This document shows positions 18,805 to 26,438 of a stretch of 48,476 nt of DNA, in pieces (the first letter of the stretch is position 1; every line of letters starts with the position of its first letter). The notes beneath the pieces are model-generated. The model did not search any database and was not told the DNA's origin. It saw nothing but the letters and a program-made list of their open reading frames with translations. The position numbers were made by a program, and so were the translations under genes. The DNA is taken from assembly GCA_031254195.1 (NCBI GenBank), contig JAIRUW010000025.1, forward strand, positions 1-48,476, read 5' to 3'. This DNA is from Oscillospiraceae bacterium (GTDB taxonomy: Bacteria > Bacillota > Clostridia > Oscillospirales > UBA929).

Positions 18805-19164
18805 GTGCAAAAAAAGATTGTCCTGCCGTGCGCCATAGCGACGGCACTGCTGATTGGCTTCCTAGTCGGGCACTCGGTTTTGGAAACGGTGCCGTCGGAC
18901 GGTTTTGTCATTGCCGGAGAACGCGAGACGGAGATAGTGACCGCGGTCTATAACGACAGCGACTTGGGGAGAATAGACATCAACACGGCCTCCGCCGTCG
19001 AGCTGACAGACCTGCCGGGCATCGGCCCCGCGCTGTCGCAGAGGATCATCGAGTACAGGGAGGAACACGGCCCGTTCGCGGATGTGGACGGACTGATTAA
19101 CGTCAAGGGCATCGGAGAGAAGGTATTGGAACGGCTGCGGCCTTTCGCGGCGGTGAAGGAGTGA
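18805..19164 (+). CDS. Membrane-anchored helix-hairpin-helix (ComEA-like) protein
   Basis: 119 residues from GTG 18805. One N-terminal membrane span (KIVLPCAIATALLIGFLVG) is followed by about 30 linker residues and a ComEA domain: RIDINTASAVELTDLPGIGPALSQRIIEYREEHGPF then DVDGLINVKGIGEKVLERLRPF, two HhH motifs that bind DNA without sequence preference. ComEA proteins capture DNA at the surface for natural transformation; ComEC/ComFA are not in view. The protein lacks the SLBB domain usual between anchor and HhH in longer ComEA. It starts a plus-strand run with GrpB and a two-component system. Confidence 0.88.
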   Translation: MQKKIVLPCAIATALLIGFLVGHSVLETVPSDGFVIAGERETEIVTAVYNDSDLGRIDINTASAVELTDLPGIGPALSQRIIEYREEHGPFADVDGLINVKGIGEKVLERLRPFAAVKE

Positions 19165-19167
19165 CAG

Positions 19168-19743
19168 GTGAGGAATATGTTTTGCCGCTTCAAAGAATGG
19201 CTGGATGACAGGAAACGCGCCCGGTTGTATCCGATTATCCTGAGCGACTATAACCCCGCGTGGCCGGAATGGTTTAAGGAGGAGAAAGCAATTCTGGAGC
19301 GGCTCGTTGGCGCAGAGCATATCACGCGCATTTCACACTATGGCAGTACGGCGGTTCCGGGGTTGCTTGCGAAACCGACGGTGGATATTCTGTTGGAGAT
19401 CAAAGAGGATACCGATATAGAAAAACTGATTGCCGCGCTTTCGACACCGGAATATATCTGCTTGAATCCGCCGTCCATTCCGTCTCAGCCGCCGCATCTG
19501 ATGTTTTTGAAAGGGTATACGCCCACGGGTTTTGCGGAAAAGGTATATCATATCCATGTGCGCTACCCCGGCGACTGGGAGGAGCTGCGTTTTCGGGACT
19601 GCCTGATTGCCAACCCTCACATCGCCGCCGAATATGCCGCGTTGAAACTCCGGCTGCTTTGTGATTATGAAAACGACCGTGACGGCTATACCAACGCTAA
19701 AACCGAGTTTATCAGATTGGCCGCAAGGAGGGATAGAGCATGA
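19168..19743 (+). CDS. GrpB/UPF0157 family nucleotidyltransferase-like protein
   Basis: 191 residues from GTG 19168 (AAGGAG six bases upstream). The family pattern is clear: LSDYNPAWPEWFKEEKAILERLVG, RISHYGSTAVPGLLAKPTVDILLEI (the GSTAVPGL..K..IDI nucleotidyltransferase-like signature), HLMFLKGY, KVYHIHVRY and RFRDCLIANPHIAAEYAALKLRL. GrpB proteins share the polymerase-beta fold, but their substrate is not known. It is packed between the ComEA-like gene (3 bp gap) and the response regulator (4-bp overlap). Confidence 0.9.
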   Translation: MRNMFCRFKEWLDDRKRARLYPIILSDYNPAWPEWFKEEKAILERLVGAEHITRISHYGSTAVPGLLAKPTVDILLEIKEDTDIEKLIAALSTPEYICLNPPSIPSQPPHLMFLKGYTPTGFAEKVYHIHVRYPGDWEELRFRDCLIANPHIAAEYAALKLRLLCDYENDRDGYTNAKTEFIRLAARRDRA

Positions 19744-20417
19744 AGATTCTGGTTGTGGACGACGAAAAGACCCTTGTTAAGGGGATCAAATTTAACCTTG
19801 AGCACGAGGGCTATGAGGTGGAGACGGCGGAGGACGGCGCGGAGGCTATTGAGAAGGCCCGCGCGGCGTCTTTCGACCTCATCGTCATGGATCTGATGAT
19901 GCCGCGGACCGACGGGCTGGAGGCCTGCCGCCAAATCCGTGAGTTTTCCGGCGTGCCGGTGATCATGCTGACGGCCCGCAGCGAGGATACCGACAAGCTG
20001 ATTGGCTTTGAATACGGCGCGGACGACTATATGACAAAGCCGTTCAACATTTTAGAGCTGAAGGCGCGGATTCGCGCCATCCTGCGGCGCTCGGCGGCGC
20101 AGGGAGGCCCCGGGGACGAAGAGCTGACGCTGGACCACATCACGCTGAATACGGCGCAGCGCAGCGCCTTTGTCAACGGCGCGTCCACCGATTTGACCGC
20201 TAAGGAATTTGACATGATGGAGCTGCTGATACGCAACCGCGGGCGCGTCTACAGCCGGGAAAACCTGCTCAATCTGGTGTGGGGCTATGAGTACCCGGGC
20301 GATATCCGTACGGTGGACGTCCACGTGCGCCGCCTGCGCGAAAAACTGGAGCTTGACCCGGCGAACCCTAAGATACTGCTGACCAAATGGGGGGTGGGGT
20401 ATTATTGTAAAGCATAG
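19740..20417 (+). CDS. OmpR/PhoB-family response regulator
   Basis: 225 residues. The receiver domain (1-118) has the acidic pocket VVDDE, phospho-acceptor Asp in LIVMDLMMPRTDG, the T in MLTARSE and Lys in MTKPFNILEL. The winged-helix output domain (about 130-225) has LTAKEFDMMELLIRNRGRVYSRENLLNLVWGYEY and RTVDVHVRRLREKLE. The arrangement matches WalR/PhoP regulators. Its kinase is encoded four bases downstream. The start overlaps GrpB by four bases (ATGA). Confidence 0.95.
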   Translation: MKILVVDDEKTLVKGIKFNLEHEGYEVETAEDGAEAIEKARAASFDLIVMDLMMPRTDGLEACRQIREFSGVPVIMLTARSEDTDKLIGFEYGADDYMTKPFNILELKARIRAILRRSAAQGGPGDEELTLDHITLNTAQRSAFVNGASTDLTAKEFDMMELLIRNRGRVYSRENLLNLVWGYEYPGDIRTVDVHVRRLREKLELDPANPKILLTKWGVGYYCKA

Positions 20418-20421
20418 AAGA

Positions 20422-21831
20422 ATGCCCCTGAGCCGGTATCAGCTCAAAATCGCGCTGTCTTACTTAAGCATCCTGATGATTATGCTTGTGCTGCTCAACA
20501 CCTACCCTGTCTGGGTCTCGCAGAACATCATGTTTGACAGCACCCGCGACGCCATGAGGTCCCGGGCCGCCGGCCTGACGTCCACCCTTTCCGCGCTGGA
20601 CAGCCTGACGGTGGAAAGCGTGGCGCGCGTCATGGCCGTGCTGGACAACCAGACCCAATACCGTACGGTCGTTGTAGACAGCCACGGACTGGCTGTTTAC
20701 GACAACCTCACCACCGGCGCGGTCACGGGGCGGTACACGTTGACCCCTGAGATGGCCGACGCCCTTTTCGGCAGCGACGTTTTTCATTCGGCCTATAAAG
20801 ACGAAGCGTTTAACAGCCGCTTCGCCATGCCGGTCATCGCGCGCGGGGTGGTCATGGGGGCGCTCTATCTCGTGCGGTACGACACGGCACAGGGTGAATT
20901 GCTGTCCGGGCTGATTTCCAATTTGTTCAGGGTATCCACGGCCATTTTTGCCGTTGTGGTGCTCTTTTCCATCTTTATCGCGCTGGCGCTGACGCGCCGT
21001 ATATCGGTCATCCTGTACGGTATCCGCGCCGCGTATGGCGGCGATTACGCCTATGAGCTGCCGGTGCGGGGACGGGACGAGCTGGCGGAGGTGGCCGGGC
21101 GGCTGAATCAGCTATTTTCCATCCTGCATAAAACCGAAGGACTGCGGCAGCAATTTGTGTCCGACGCCTCCCATGAGCTCAAAACACCGCTTGCGGCAGT
21201 GCGCCTGCTGACCGACTCGATTCTGGAGACTCCCGACATGCCGGCGGAAACCGTCCGGGAGTTTGTGGCCGACATCGGCGCGGAGACGGAACGCCTGAGC
21301 CGCATGACCGAGAAATTGATGCTGCTCTCCCGGCTGGATACGCGGCAGCCGGAGCGGGCGGCCGTGACCGACCCCGCCGCGGTGCTGCGCCGTGTGGCGA
21401 GGATGCTGAAGCCGCTGGCAAGGGATGCGGGGGTAGAGTTGCGTTGCGAGCTGGCGAAGGATTGCCGCGTCGCGGGCGGGGAGGACGACCTCTACCATAT
21501 CGTATTCAACCTCATCGACAACGCCATTAAATACAACAAGCCGGGCGGCACGGTGCAGGTTTTCACTTTCCGCCAAGGCGCGGAGGTTCATATCGTCGTA
21601 GCCGATACCGGCGTGGGCATCCCGGAAACAGAACTGCCGCTCATTTTCGGCCGCTTCTACCGGGTGGACAAAGCGCGCAGCCGTGAAGCGGGCGGGGCCG
21701 GGCTGGGGCTCTCGATCGCGGCCGATATGACAGCCCGGATGGGCGGCTCGATCGCGGCGGAGAGCGAAGTGGGCAAGGGTTCGCGCTTTACGGTGAAGTT
21801 CCCCCTCGCGGATAAGGAGGGGTCGGAGTGA
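20422..21831 (+). CDS. Sensor histidine kinase
   Basis: 469 residues: membrane span 1 (about 8-30), an extracytoplasmic sensor of about 130 residues with a PAS/Cache-like QYRTVVVDSHGLAVYDN strand, span 2 (about 172-192), a HAMP region, a HisKA domain with phospho-accepting His in FVSDASHELKTPLAAVRLL (about 251), an N box IVFNLIDNAIKYNKPGG, G1 VVADTGVGIPETELPLIFGRFYR and G2 GGAGLGLSIAADM. It resembles WalK/PhoR. Paired with the adjacent regulator, and followed with a 4-bp overlap by a GerMN lipoprotein that may belong to its regulon or act in sensing. Confidence 0.94.
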   Translation: MPLSRYQLKIALSYLSILMIMLVLLNTYPVWVSQNIMFDSTRDAMRSRAAGLTSTLSALDSLTVESVARVMAVLDNQTQYRTVVVDSHGLAVYDNLTTGAVTGRYTLTPEMADALFGSDVFHSAYKDEAFNSRFAMPVIARGVVMGALYLVRYDTAQGELLSGLISNLFRVSTAIFAVVVLFSIFIALALTRRISVILYGIRAAYGGDYAYELPVRGRDELAEVAGRLNQLFSILHKTEGLRQQFVSDASHELKTPLAAVRLLTDSILETPDMPAETVREFVADIGAETERLSRMTEKLMLLSRLDTRQPERAAVTDPAAVLRRVARMLKPLARDAGVELRCELAKDCRVAGGEDDLYHIVFNLIDNAIKYNKPGGTVQVFTFRQGAEVHIVVADTGVGIPETELPLIFGRFYRVDKARSREAGGAGLGLSIAADMTARMGGSIAAESEVGKGSRFTVKFPLADKEGSE

Positions 21832-22712
21832 AACGCTTGACGGCATTGGCGTTGGCGTCCCTTTTTCTGCTTATGGGATGCTATACGGAGCCGCCCGAAA
21901 CAGGGACGCCGGTGAGGGTATACGCCCTGGCCGAGCCGGACGGGCGCTTGGCTCTTGCGGACTACATGCCGTCCTGCCCGGAGGGCGGGGTGTTATGGGA
22001 GTTCGCGTTGGAACAGGTATTGCTTGGCGGAGGGGGGCGCTCGCCGTTTCCGCCCGGCGTAACGGTGACGGAGTCCGCGCTGGAAGGCGGTGTGGCGACG
22101 GTCACCCTCTCGGAGGAAGCCGCGTCGCTGACAGGGTTTGCGCTCACATTGGCGCGCGCCTGCGTTGTACTGACACTGACCGGATTGGACGGCATTGACG
22201 GCGTGACGCTTCTGATCGAGGGGCAGATTTCGGAGCCGGCTGTTCTCCGCGCGTCCGATTTTTTGGTTGATTCGCTCGTTCTGGAGGATACCGAGCGCGT
22301 CATCATGCTGTATTTCGCCGATCAAACGGGGGAACAGGCCATACTGGATACGCGCACCCTCATCGTGCGGGAAACAGACACGCTGGTCTGGTATCTGGAC
22401 TTTATGCTCAAGGAGCTGATCGCGGGGCCAAAGAAGGCGGGGCTGCGGCCTGTGCTGCCCGAAGGGACGCGGCTGCTGTCGGTCTTGGTGGAGGGCGGCG
22501 TCTGTACCGTCAACTTCTCCCATGAATTTGTCTCCGGCGGAGAAAACGGCGGCGTTTCACGCCGCATGACACTCTATTGCCTTGTCCGCTCCGTCACCGC
22601 GCAGCCGGGCGTATCGTCGCTGAAACTGCTGGTGGACGGCCAGCCTCTGGAAGTATACGGGACGATTGACACATCGGAGCCGCTGACGATGAGCGATGTA
22701 CGCGGTGATTGA
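21828..22712 (+). CDS. GerMN-domain lipoprotein
   Basis: 294 residues from GTG 21828, overlapping the kinase stop. Signal peptide and lipobox ALASLFLLMGC predict a lipid-anchored exported protein. The C-terminal about 130 residues (IMLYFADQTGEQAILDTRTLIV...WYLDFMLKELIAGPKKAGLRPVLPEGTRLLSVLVEGGVCTVNFSHEFV) are a GerMN domain. An earlier, more divergent copy may occupy residues about 30-140 (ALEQVLLGGGGRSPFPPGVTVTESALEGGVATVTLSEE). GerM proteins act in spore coat/cortex formation and LpqB-type ones with two-component kinases; the latter fits this operon. The role is inferred. Confidence 0.85.
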   Translation: MKRLTALALASLFLLMGCYTEPPETGTPVRVYALAEPDGRLALADYMPSCPEGGVLWEFALEQVLLGGGGRSPFPPGVTVTESALEGGVATVTLSEEAASLTGFALTLARACVVLTLTGLDGIDGVTLLIEGQISEPAVLRASDFLVDSLVLEDTERVIMLYFADQTGEQAILDTRTLIVRETDTLVWYLDFMLKELIAGPKKAGLRPVLPEGTRLLSVLVEGGVCTVNFSHEFVSGGENGGVSRRMTLYCLVRSVTAQPGVSSLKLLVDGQPLEVYGTIDTSEPLTMSDVRGD

Positions 22713-22737
22713 CAGTTTGTCAAGCCTGTAGTATGGT
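22709..22737 (+). promoter_or_regulatory. Sigma-A promoter of metY
   Basis: TTGACA (22709-22714, perfect), 17-bp spacer, TATGGT (22732-22737). It overlaps the stop of the GerMN gene. The leader is only about 25 nt, too short for a SAM riboswitch or T-box. Confidence 0.7.
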
Positions 22738-22768
22738 AAGGAAATAGTTATAACTAGGAGGGGTCCCC

Positions 22769-24025
22769 ATGAGAGACGAAACCAAATGCCTGCATTCGGG
22801 CTATGCCCCGAAAAACACTGAGCCGCGTGTCGTGCCGATCGTGCAGAGTACCACCTATGTCTACGATTCCGCCGAGGACATCGGCGCGGTATTCGACGAC
22901 CCGACCATCGGCCTGGTCTATTCGCGCTTCGCGAACCCCACCGTGATGGCGGTGGAGGAGAAGATTGCCGCGCTGGAGGGCGGCGCGGGCGCGATGTGCA
23001 CCTCGTCGGGACAGGCGGCGACCTTGCTCGCGATACTGAACCTATGTGAAGCGGGCGACAGCTTTATCAGCGCATCCAAGATTTACGGCGGCACGGTCAA
23101 CCTCTTTTCCCACACCCTGCGCAAGATGGGCATCGAGTGCATCTATGTAGACGGGGACGCGGAGGAGGAAGAGATTTTAGCCGCGTTCAAGCCCAACACC
23201 AAGGCGGTGTTCGGCGAGACGCTGGCCAACCCCGCGCTGACGGTTTTGGACATTGCAAAAATGGCGAGGGTCGCCCACAGCAAAAACGTGCCCCTGATCG
23301 CCGACAACACCTTCCCCACGCCCATCCTATGCAAGCCGATTGAGCACGGCGCGGACATCGTTATCCACTCCACCTCGAAATATATGGACGGCCACGCCCT
23401 GCAAGTGGGCGGCGTGATCGTCGACAGCGGCAATTTTGACTGGCGCGCCGGGGATTTCCCCGGCTTGACACAGCCGGACGAGACCTACCACGGCATTACA
23501 TACACCGAAGCGTACGGCAAGCTCGCCTACATCATCAAGGTGCGGATGCAGCTGATGCGCGATTTCGGCGTCTATCCTTCGGCGCATTCCGCTTTCCTGC
23601 TCAATCTGGGGCTGGAGACGCTGCCCCTGCGGATGGAGCGGTACTGCCAAAACGCCCTGCGCGCCGCGCAATTGCTGGAAGCGTCGGACAAGGTTGCGTC
23701 GGTCAGCTATCCCGGACTGCCGAACGACCGGTATTACAGCCTCGCGCAAAAATACCTTAAAGGCGCGAGCGGGGTGGTCACAGCCGTCCTCAAAGGCGGG
23801 CGCGAGGGAGCCGTCCGGTTCATGGACGCGCTCAAACTGGCGTCCACCCAAATCCATGTCGCCGATATTCGCACCTGCATCCTCAACCCAGCCACCACGA
23901 CACACCGTCAACTCTCCGACGAACAGCTTGCCGCCGCCGGGATCGAGCCGGGGATGGTGCGGTTCTCGGTCGGGCTGGAACATATCGACGATATTCTGGA
24001 GGATATTGAGCAGGCTTTGCGGTAA
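22769..24025 (+). CDS. metY: O-acetylhomoserine sulfhydrylase / Cys-Met metabolism PLP enzyme
   Basis: 418 residues of the gamma-family PLP fold: TKCLHSGYAPKNTEPRVVPIVQSTTYVYDS, YSRFANPTVMAVEEKIAALEGGAGAMCTSSGQAA, SASKIYGGTVNLF, the cofactor Asp in LIADNTFPTP, the PLP-binding Lys in VIHSTSKYMDGHA and the C-terminal VRFSVGLEHIDDILEDIEQAL. MetY makes homocysteine from O-acetylhomoserine and sulfide. Methionine gamma-lyase and cystathionine gamma-synthase share these motifs, but the length and the FPGLTQPDETYHG segment point to MetY. It is preceded by its own promoter and AGGAGG (22757-22762), and followed by a palindrome cluster and terminator. Confidence 0.9.
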   Translation: MRDETKCLHSGYAPKNTEPRVVPIVQSTTYVYDSAEDIGAVFDDPTIGLVYSRFANPTVMAVEEKIAALEGGAGAMCTSSGQAATLLAILNLCEAGDSFISASKIYGGTVNLFSHTLRKMGIECIYVDGDAEEEEILAAFKPNTKAVFGETLANPALTVLDIAKMARVAHSKNVPLIADNTFPTPILCKPIEHGADIVIHSTSKYMDGHALQVGGVIVDSGNFDWRAGDFPGLTQPDETYHGITYTEAYGKLAYIIKVRMQLMRDFGVYPSAHSAFLLNLGLETLPLRMERYCQNALRAAQLLEASDKVASVSYPGLPNDRYYSLAQKYLKGASGVVTAVLKGGREGAVRFMDALKLASTQIHVADIRTCILNPATTTHRQLSDEQLAAAGIEPGMVRFSVGLEHIDDILEDIEQALR

Positions 24026-24060
24026 AAAGCATAATCTCGTTTCACGGGGAAAATCTCCCG

Positions 24061-24156
24061 CCGCCTGCGGGCGGCACCCTCTTTCGCGAAAGAGGGTGGA
24101 GATTTGGATACGTCTTTCCTCGCTCCTTCCGCGGAAGGAGCTGGCCCCGCAGGGCC
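24061..24156. repeat. Cluster of four palindromes
   Basis: Four hairpins in about 96 bp: CCGCC/GGCGG (24061-24074), a perfect 24-bp palindrome centred on TTTCGCGAAA (24075-24098), a perfect 20-bp palindrome GCTCCTTCCGCGGAAGGAGC (24122-24141) and GGCCC/GGGCC (24143-24156). It fills the gap after metY. It looks like an interspersed palindromic element of the same general style as the cluster inside the E2 gene (47962-48062). Confidence 0.75.
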
Positions 24157-24235
24157 TGAGGATGTTCCCCCGCTGTATACGGATATTTTCCTTTATGCGT
24201 TTGCCTTGCTTTGCGGTAAAAGTGAGCTTGACTCT

Positions 24236-24270
24236 AAAACAGGACGCCCGTTCAGGGCGCCCTGTTTTTT
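24236..24270 (+). terminator. Bidirectional terminator after metY and the XRE gene
   Basis: AAAACAGGACGCCC (24236-24249) pairs with GGGCGCCCTGTTTT (24255-24268) with one mismatch, loop of five, followed by a T-run to 24270. The A-run on the left gives a T-run on the minus strand, so it can also end the minus-strand XRE transcript, whose stop is at 24278. Confidence 0.85.
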
Positions 24271-24277
24271 GATGCAA

Positions 24278-24520
24278 TCATTTGAGTTCCTGTTCCAAGT
24301 TATCGAACTCCGCCGCTTGAAAGAACTCTCCAAGCGTTATACCGAACCCGTCGCATAGCATTTTGATGGTGACGATTTTAGGATTCTGGCTTTTCCCATA
24401 GAGGATATTTTTTATGGATGACGGCGGCAATGCCGATAGATTAGCCAATCTGTTAATCGTGATATTGCGCTCGTCACAGAGCCGCAAAATCCTATTCCGA
24501 ACCGCCGCAACGGTGTTCAT
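24278..24520 (-). CDS. Small XRE-family helix-turn-helix regulator
   Basis: 80 residues from ATG 24520, which is preceded by AAGGA; longer in-frame starts lie inside the upstream gene. The domain VRNRILRLCDERNITINRLANLSALPPSSIKNILYGKSQNPKIVTIKMLCDGFGITLGEFF is a minimal Cro/CI-type HTH with almost nothing else. Such single-domain proteins act as dimeric repressors of nearby genes. It overlaps the end neighbourhood of the preceding XRE gene (5 bp apart), so two HTH proteins are made from one transcript. Confidence 0.85.
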   Translation of the reverse strand: MNTVAAVRNRILRLCDERNITINRLANLSALPPSSIKNILYGKSQNPKIVTIKMLCDGFGITLGEFFQAAEFDNLEQELK

Positions 24521-24524
24521 ACCA

Positions 24525-24872
24525 TCATCCTTGTTTTTCTGTCTCATCTGCGATTCTCGCAAATATATCAAGCGCATAACGCATCTTATCTTTATCAGCA
24601 TTTTTTAGAATTACATTGATTATGTCCATGTTGATGGGCTTTTGCAGTCTGCCCTCGTCATCGCCAAAAACAAGATAATCAAGAGACAAGTCAAGGTGCT
24701 GCGCTATCTTAATTAAGGTGTTGAGTGCCGGTTTCTGAAAAGCGTTCTCGATTTTAGTATAGGAACTTGCGGATAAATCAATCGCTTCACAGAACCCTTC
24801 TTGCGTGAACCCTAACGATTCACGGCGGTGTTTTATACGGTCAGCCATTTCTTTATGCTGTTTCTTAGTCAA
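24525..24872 (-). CDS. XRE-family regulator with C-terminal helix
   Basis: 115 residues from TTG 24872, chosen because GGAGG (24884-24880) lies seven bases upstream; the ATG at 24977 would place the coding start inside the divergent operator. The HTH is RIKHRRESLGFTQEGFCEAIDLSASSYTKIENAFQKPALNTLIKIAQHLDLSLDYLVFGDDE. The C-terminal part (KPINMDIINVILKNADKDKMRYALDIFARIADETEK) is a short helical tail, as in SinR/phage-type repressors. It is divergent from an unknown 158-residue gene and separated from it by repeated GAAAG half-sites. Confidence 0.88.
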   Translation of the reverse strand: MTKKQHKEMADRIKHRRESLGFTQEGFCEAIDLSASSYTKIENAFQKPALNTLIKIAQHLDLSLDYLVFGDDEGRLQKPINMDIINVILKNADKDKMRYALDIFARIADETEKQG

Positions 24873-24907
24873 GACATCACCTCCATCTACCCTATTATAT
24901 CCGGCAA

Positions 24908-24990
24908 ACGAAAGTTGATGTATTCGGCATTGACGAAACAGTAGGCTTTCGCTATAATTGAAAGAGCAGTCTTTCACAAGTACCGAAAGC
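24908..24990. promoter_or_regulatory. Probable operator region with repeated GAAAG half-sites
   Basis: Half-sites CGAAAG (24909-24914), CTTTCG (24946-24951), TGAAAGA (24959-24965), TCTTTCA (24970-24976) and CGAAAG (24984-24989). TGAAAGA/TCTTTCA form an inverted repeat with a 4-bp centre right after the plus-strand -10 box, a position that would block transcription. The XRE protein encoded leftward is the obvious candidate to bind; this is inferred. Confidence 0.55.
24930..24958 (+). promoter_or_regulatory. Strong sigma-A promoter of the unknown gene at 25007
   Basis: TTGACG (24930-24935), 17-bp spacer, TATAAT (24953-24958), near consensus. On the other strand TATAAT (24899-24894) is a -10 candidate for the XRE gene, without a good -35. 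Confidence 0.75.
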
Positions 24991-25006
24991 CAGAGGGAGG
25001 GTATCT

Positions 25007-25483
25007 ATGACCGTCACATATCGCGTAGACCAAGCCCTATACCACACATCAGACCATCAGCACGACATATCGCTCGTAACCACGGAATACCAGTACGGGA
25101 ACGAACTGCTTGTGCATTTGCTTTTCGGCCCAAAAAATAGTGTCCGTTTGAACGACCGGCTTGACGACTTGCTGGAAGACGGAGCAAAAATCCTAAACGA
25201 GTATTTCTTTTACAAGAAAACGTATACTCCCGGCAACGCTAAGCCGGTCACGCGCAGTACCTTTGAGGCAAGAAAAAGGCGGTTTGACATCAGCCAAACC
25301 GCGATAGAGCGGGAGATATTGGAGGAGTACACATATATTGATAAAAGCGGCCTGCCCTGTCGTGTGAAAATCGTAATGACAGACAACGGCGACACAACGA
25401 CCGCTGTGATTGACTTTGAGGATAGGGAGCAATACGAAAACTTTTCTAGTCCCGCGTGGCTTACGGACGGTGCATTATATTGA
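25007..25483 (+). CDS. Unknown protein divergent from XRE repressors
   Basis: 158 residues with no family I recognise; ribosome site GAGGGAGGG precedes ATG 25007. It is acidic, with no signal peptide or membrane span. The N-terminal half has beta-rich sequence (MTVTYRVDQALYHT, ELLVHLLFGPKNSV), the middle a helix (NDRLDDLLEDGAKILNEYFFYKK), and the C-terminus a beta hairpin (CRVKIVMTDNGDTTTAVIDFED). Codon use is AT-richer than the neighbours, which with the divergent phage-style repressors suggests acquisition by transfer. It could be a stress, phage-defence or accessory protein kept silent by the XRE proteins. The stop overlaps convergently with srtB by 9 bp. Confidence 0.7.
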   Translation: MTVTYRVDQALYHTSDHQHDISLVTTEYQYGNELLVHLLFGPKNSVRLNDRLDDLLEDGAKILNEYFFYKKTYTPGNAKPVTRSTFEARKRRFDISQTAIEREILEEYTYIDKSGLPCRVKIVMTDNGDTTTAVIDFEDREQYENFSSPAWLTDGALY

Positions 25484-26296
25484 GGGCACTATCTTACCGA
25501 TCAAAACCATTCTCGCGTCCTTGAACTCATACGCGCAAGTGGACAGGACGACGACCTTTCCCCATTCACCGGCTTCCCGGTAGTTCCGCGCGTTTTCGAT
25601 AGCATAATCGCGGAATTGCTCCAGATTGGCGGACGGGTTATACACGATTTCGTCATTCGACCGGATGACCATATATGCGGCGATCTCCATGACATAGGTT
25701 TCGTTTTCCAGCAATATGGTTCCCACCGGATTATCGTTGAAAAAGGTTTCGTCCGCGAACAGGGCCAGGTCGCCGAACATGCTCTTGTTTTTCATGTTGT
25801 GCCCGTACACGATGGTGTTGTTATCGCTGAAATCCGGGGAACAGCGGGAGTCCATGAATATGCTGCCTGCTTTCGCTTCTCTTTTGTTGACGTCCCTGCT
25901 CAGGTAATATTCATTGTCCTGCGCGATCACAAAGGGGTAATCGATCCGCGTGTTTGGGATGGTGAGCCAGCCAACGATGTCCTCGTTTACGTCCGTTTTC
26001 AAGTTAACAATCTGCTGATTTACCGTCTTTTCAATAACTTCAATGACTTCCGGGACTTCCGGCGATTCTTTGGAGGTTTCCTCTTCCGGCAGCTCCGCCG
26101 GAACCTTCTTTTCCGGGACGGCCGGTTTCTCGGCAGGAGTGGCAATATCCGTTACAGGGGGGCGGTACGCGTCCATTTCGTTTTTGACCATAGCCTCCTG
26201 CATATATCCCGCGGAGAGGTTCCATACCTTAACCCCGCTCAGGCAGATCACCGCCGTCAATGCCGCTATCCATACAAACCGTACCGCCTTTGCCAT
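25475..26296 (-). CDS. srtB: Class B sortase
   Basis: 273 residues: an N-terminal membrane segment (about 5-25) keeps the enzyme outside. A Pro/Glu-rich linker follows (about 45-95). The sortase domain has DIVGWLTIPNTRIDYPFVIAQDNEYYLSRDV (class B opening), catalytic His166 in TIVYGHNMKNKSMFGDL, Cys254 in VVLSTCAYEFKDAR and Arg262. Class B sortases with this opening transfer proteins carrying N/S/PPxTx motifs to the cell wall; in C. difficile the single SrtB prefers (S/P)PxTG. The PPKTG protein at 30091-30930 is the likely substrate. It is the last gene of the BsaA-like transcription unit. Confidence 0.93.
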   Translation of the reverse strand: MAKAVRFVWIAALTAVICLSGVKVWNLSAGYMQEAMVKNEMDAYRPPVTDIATPAEKPAVPEKKVPAELPEEETSKESPEVPEVIEVIEKTVNQQIVNLKTDVNEDIVGWLTIPNTRIDYPFVIAQDNEYYLSRDVNKREAKAGSIFMDSRCSPDFSDNNTIVYGHNMKNKSMFGDLALFADETFFNDNPVGTILLENETYVMEIAAYMVIRSNDEIVYNPSANLEQFRDYAIENARNYREAGEWGKVVVLSTCAYEFKDARMVLIGKIVPSI

Positions 26297-26370
26297 TGCC
26301 GCCGCCTCCTTTTCTTAAGTACGCCGGGGACGATTTCCTCGCCCCCGGCCTTGCGTCTCCGGGTTTTGTT

Positions 26371-26390
26371 GGGGGCGGGGCACCGCCCCC
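26371..26390. other. GC hairpin between Big2 gene and srtB
   Basis: GGGGGCGG (26371-26378) and CCGCCCCC (26383-26390) with a 4-nt loop. There is no T-run on the minus strand, so it is more likely an mRNA stability or translation element than a terminator. Confidence 0.45.
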
Positions 26391-26438
26391 GGCCCGGTTA
26401 CTGCGCGTTGCTTTGCGGTCGTCCTACCGTTACCGCTG

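Noticed and set aside
22738..22768. SAM riboswitch or T-box before metY
   Set aside because: The promoter leaves only about 25-30 nt of leader, too short for either.
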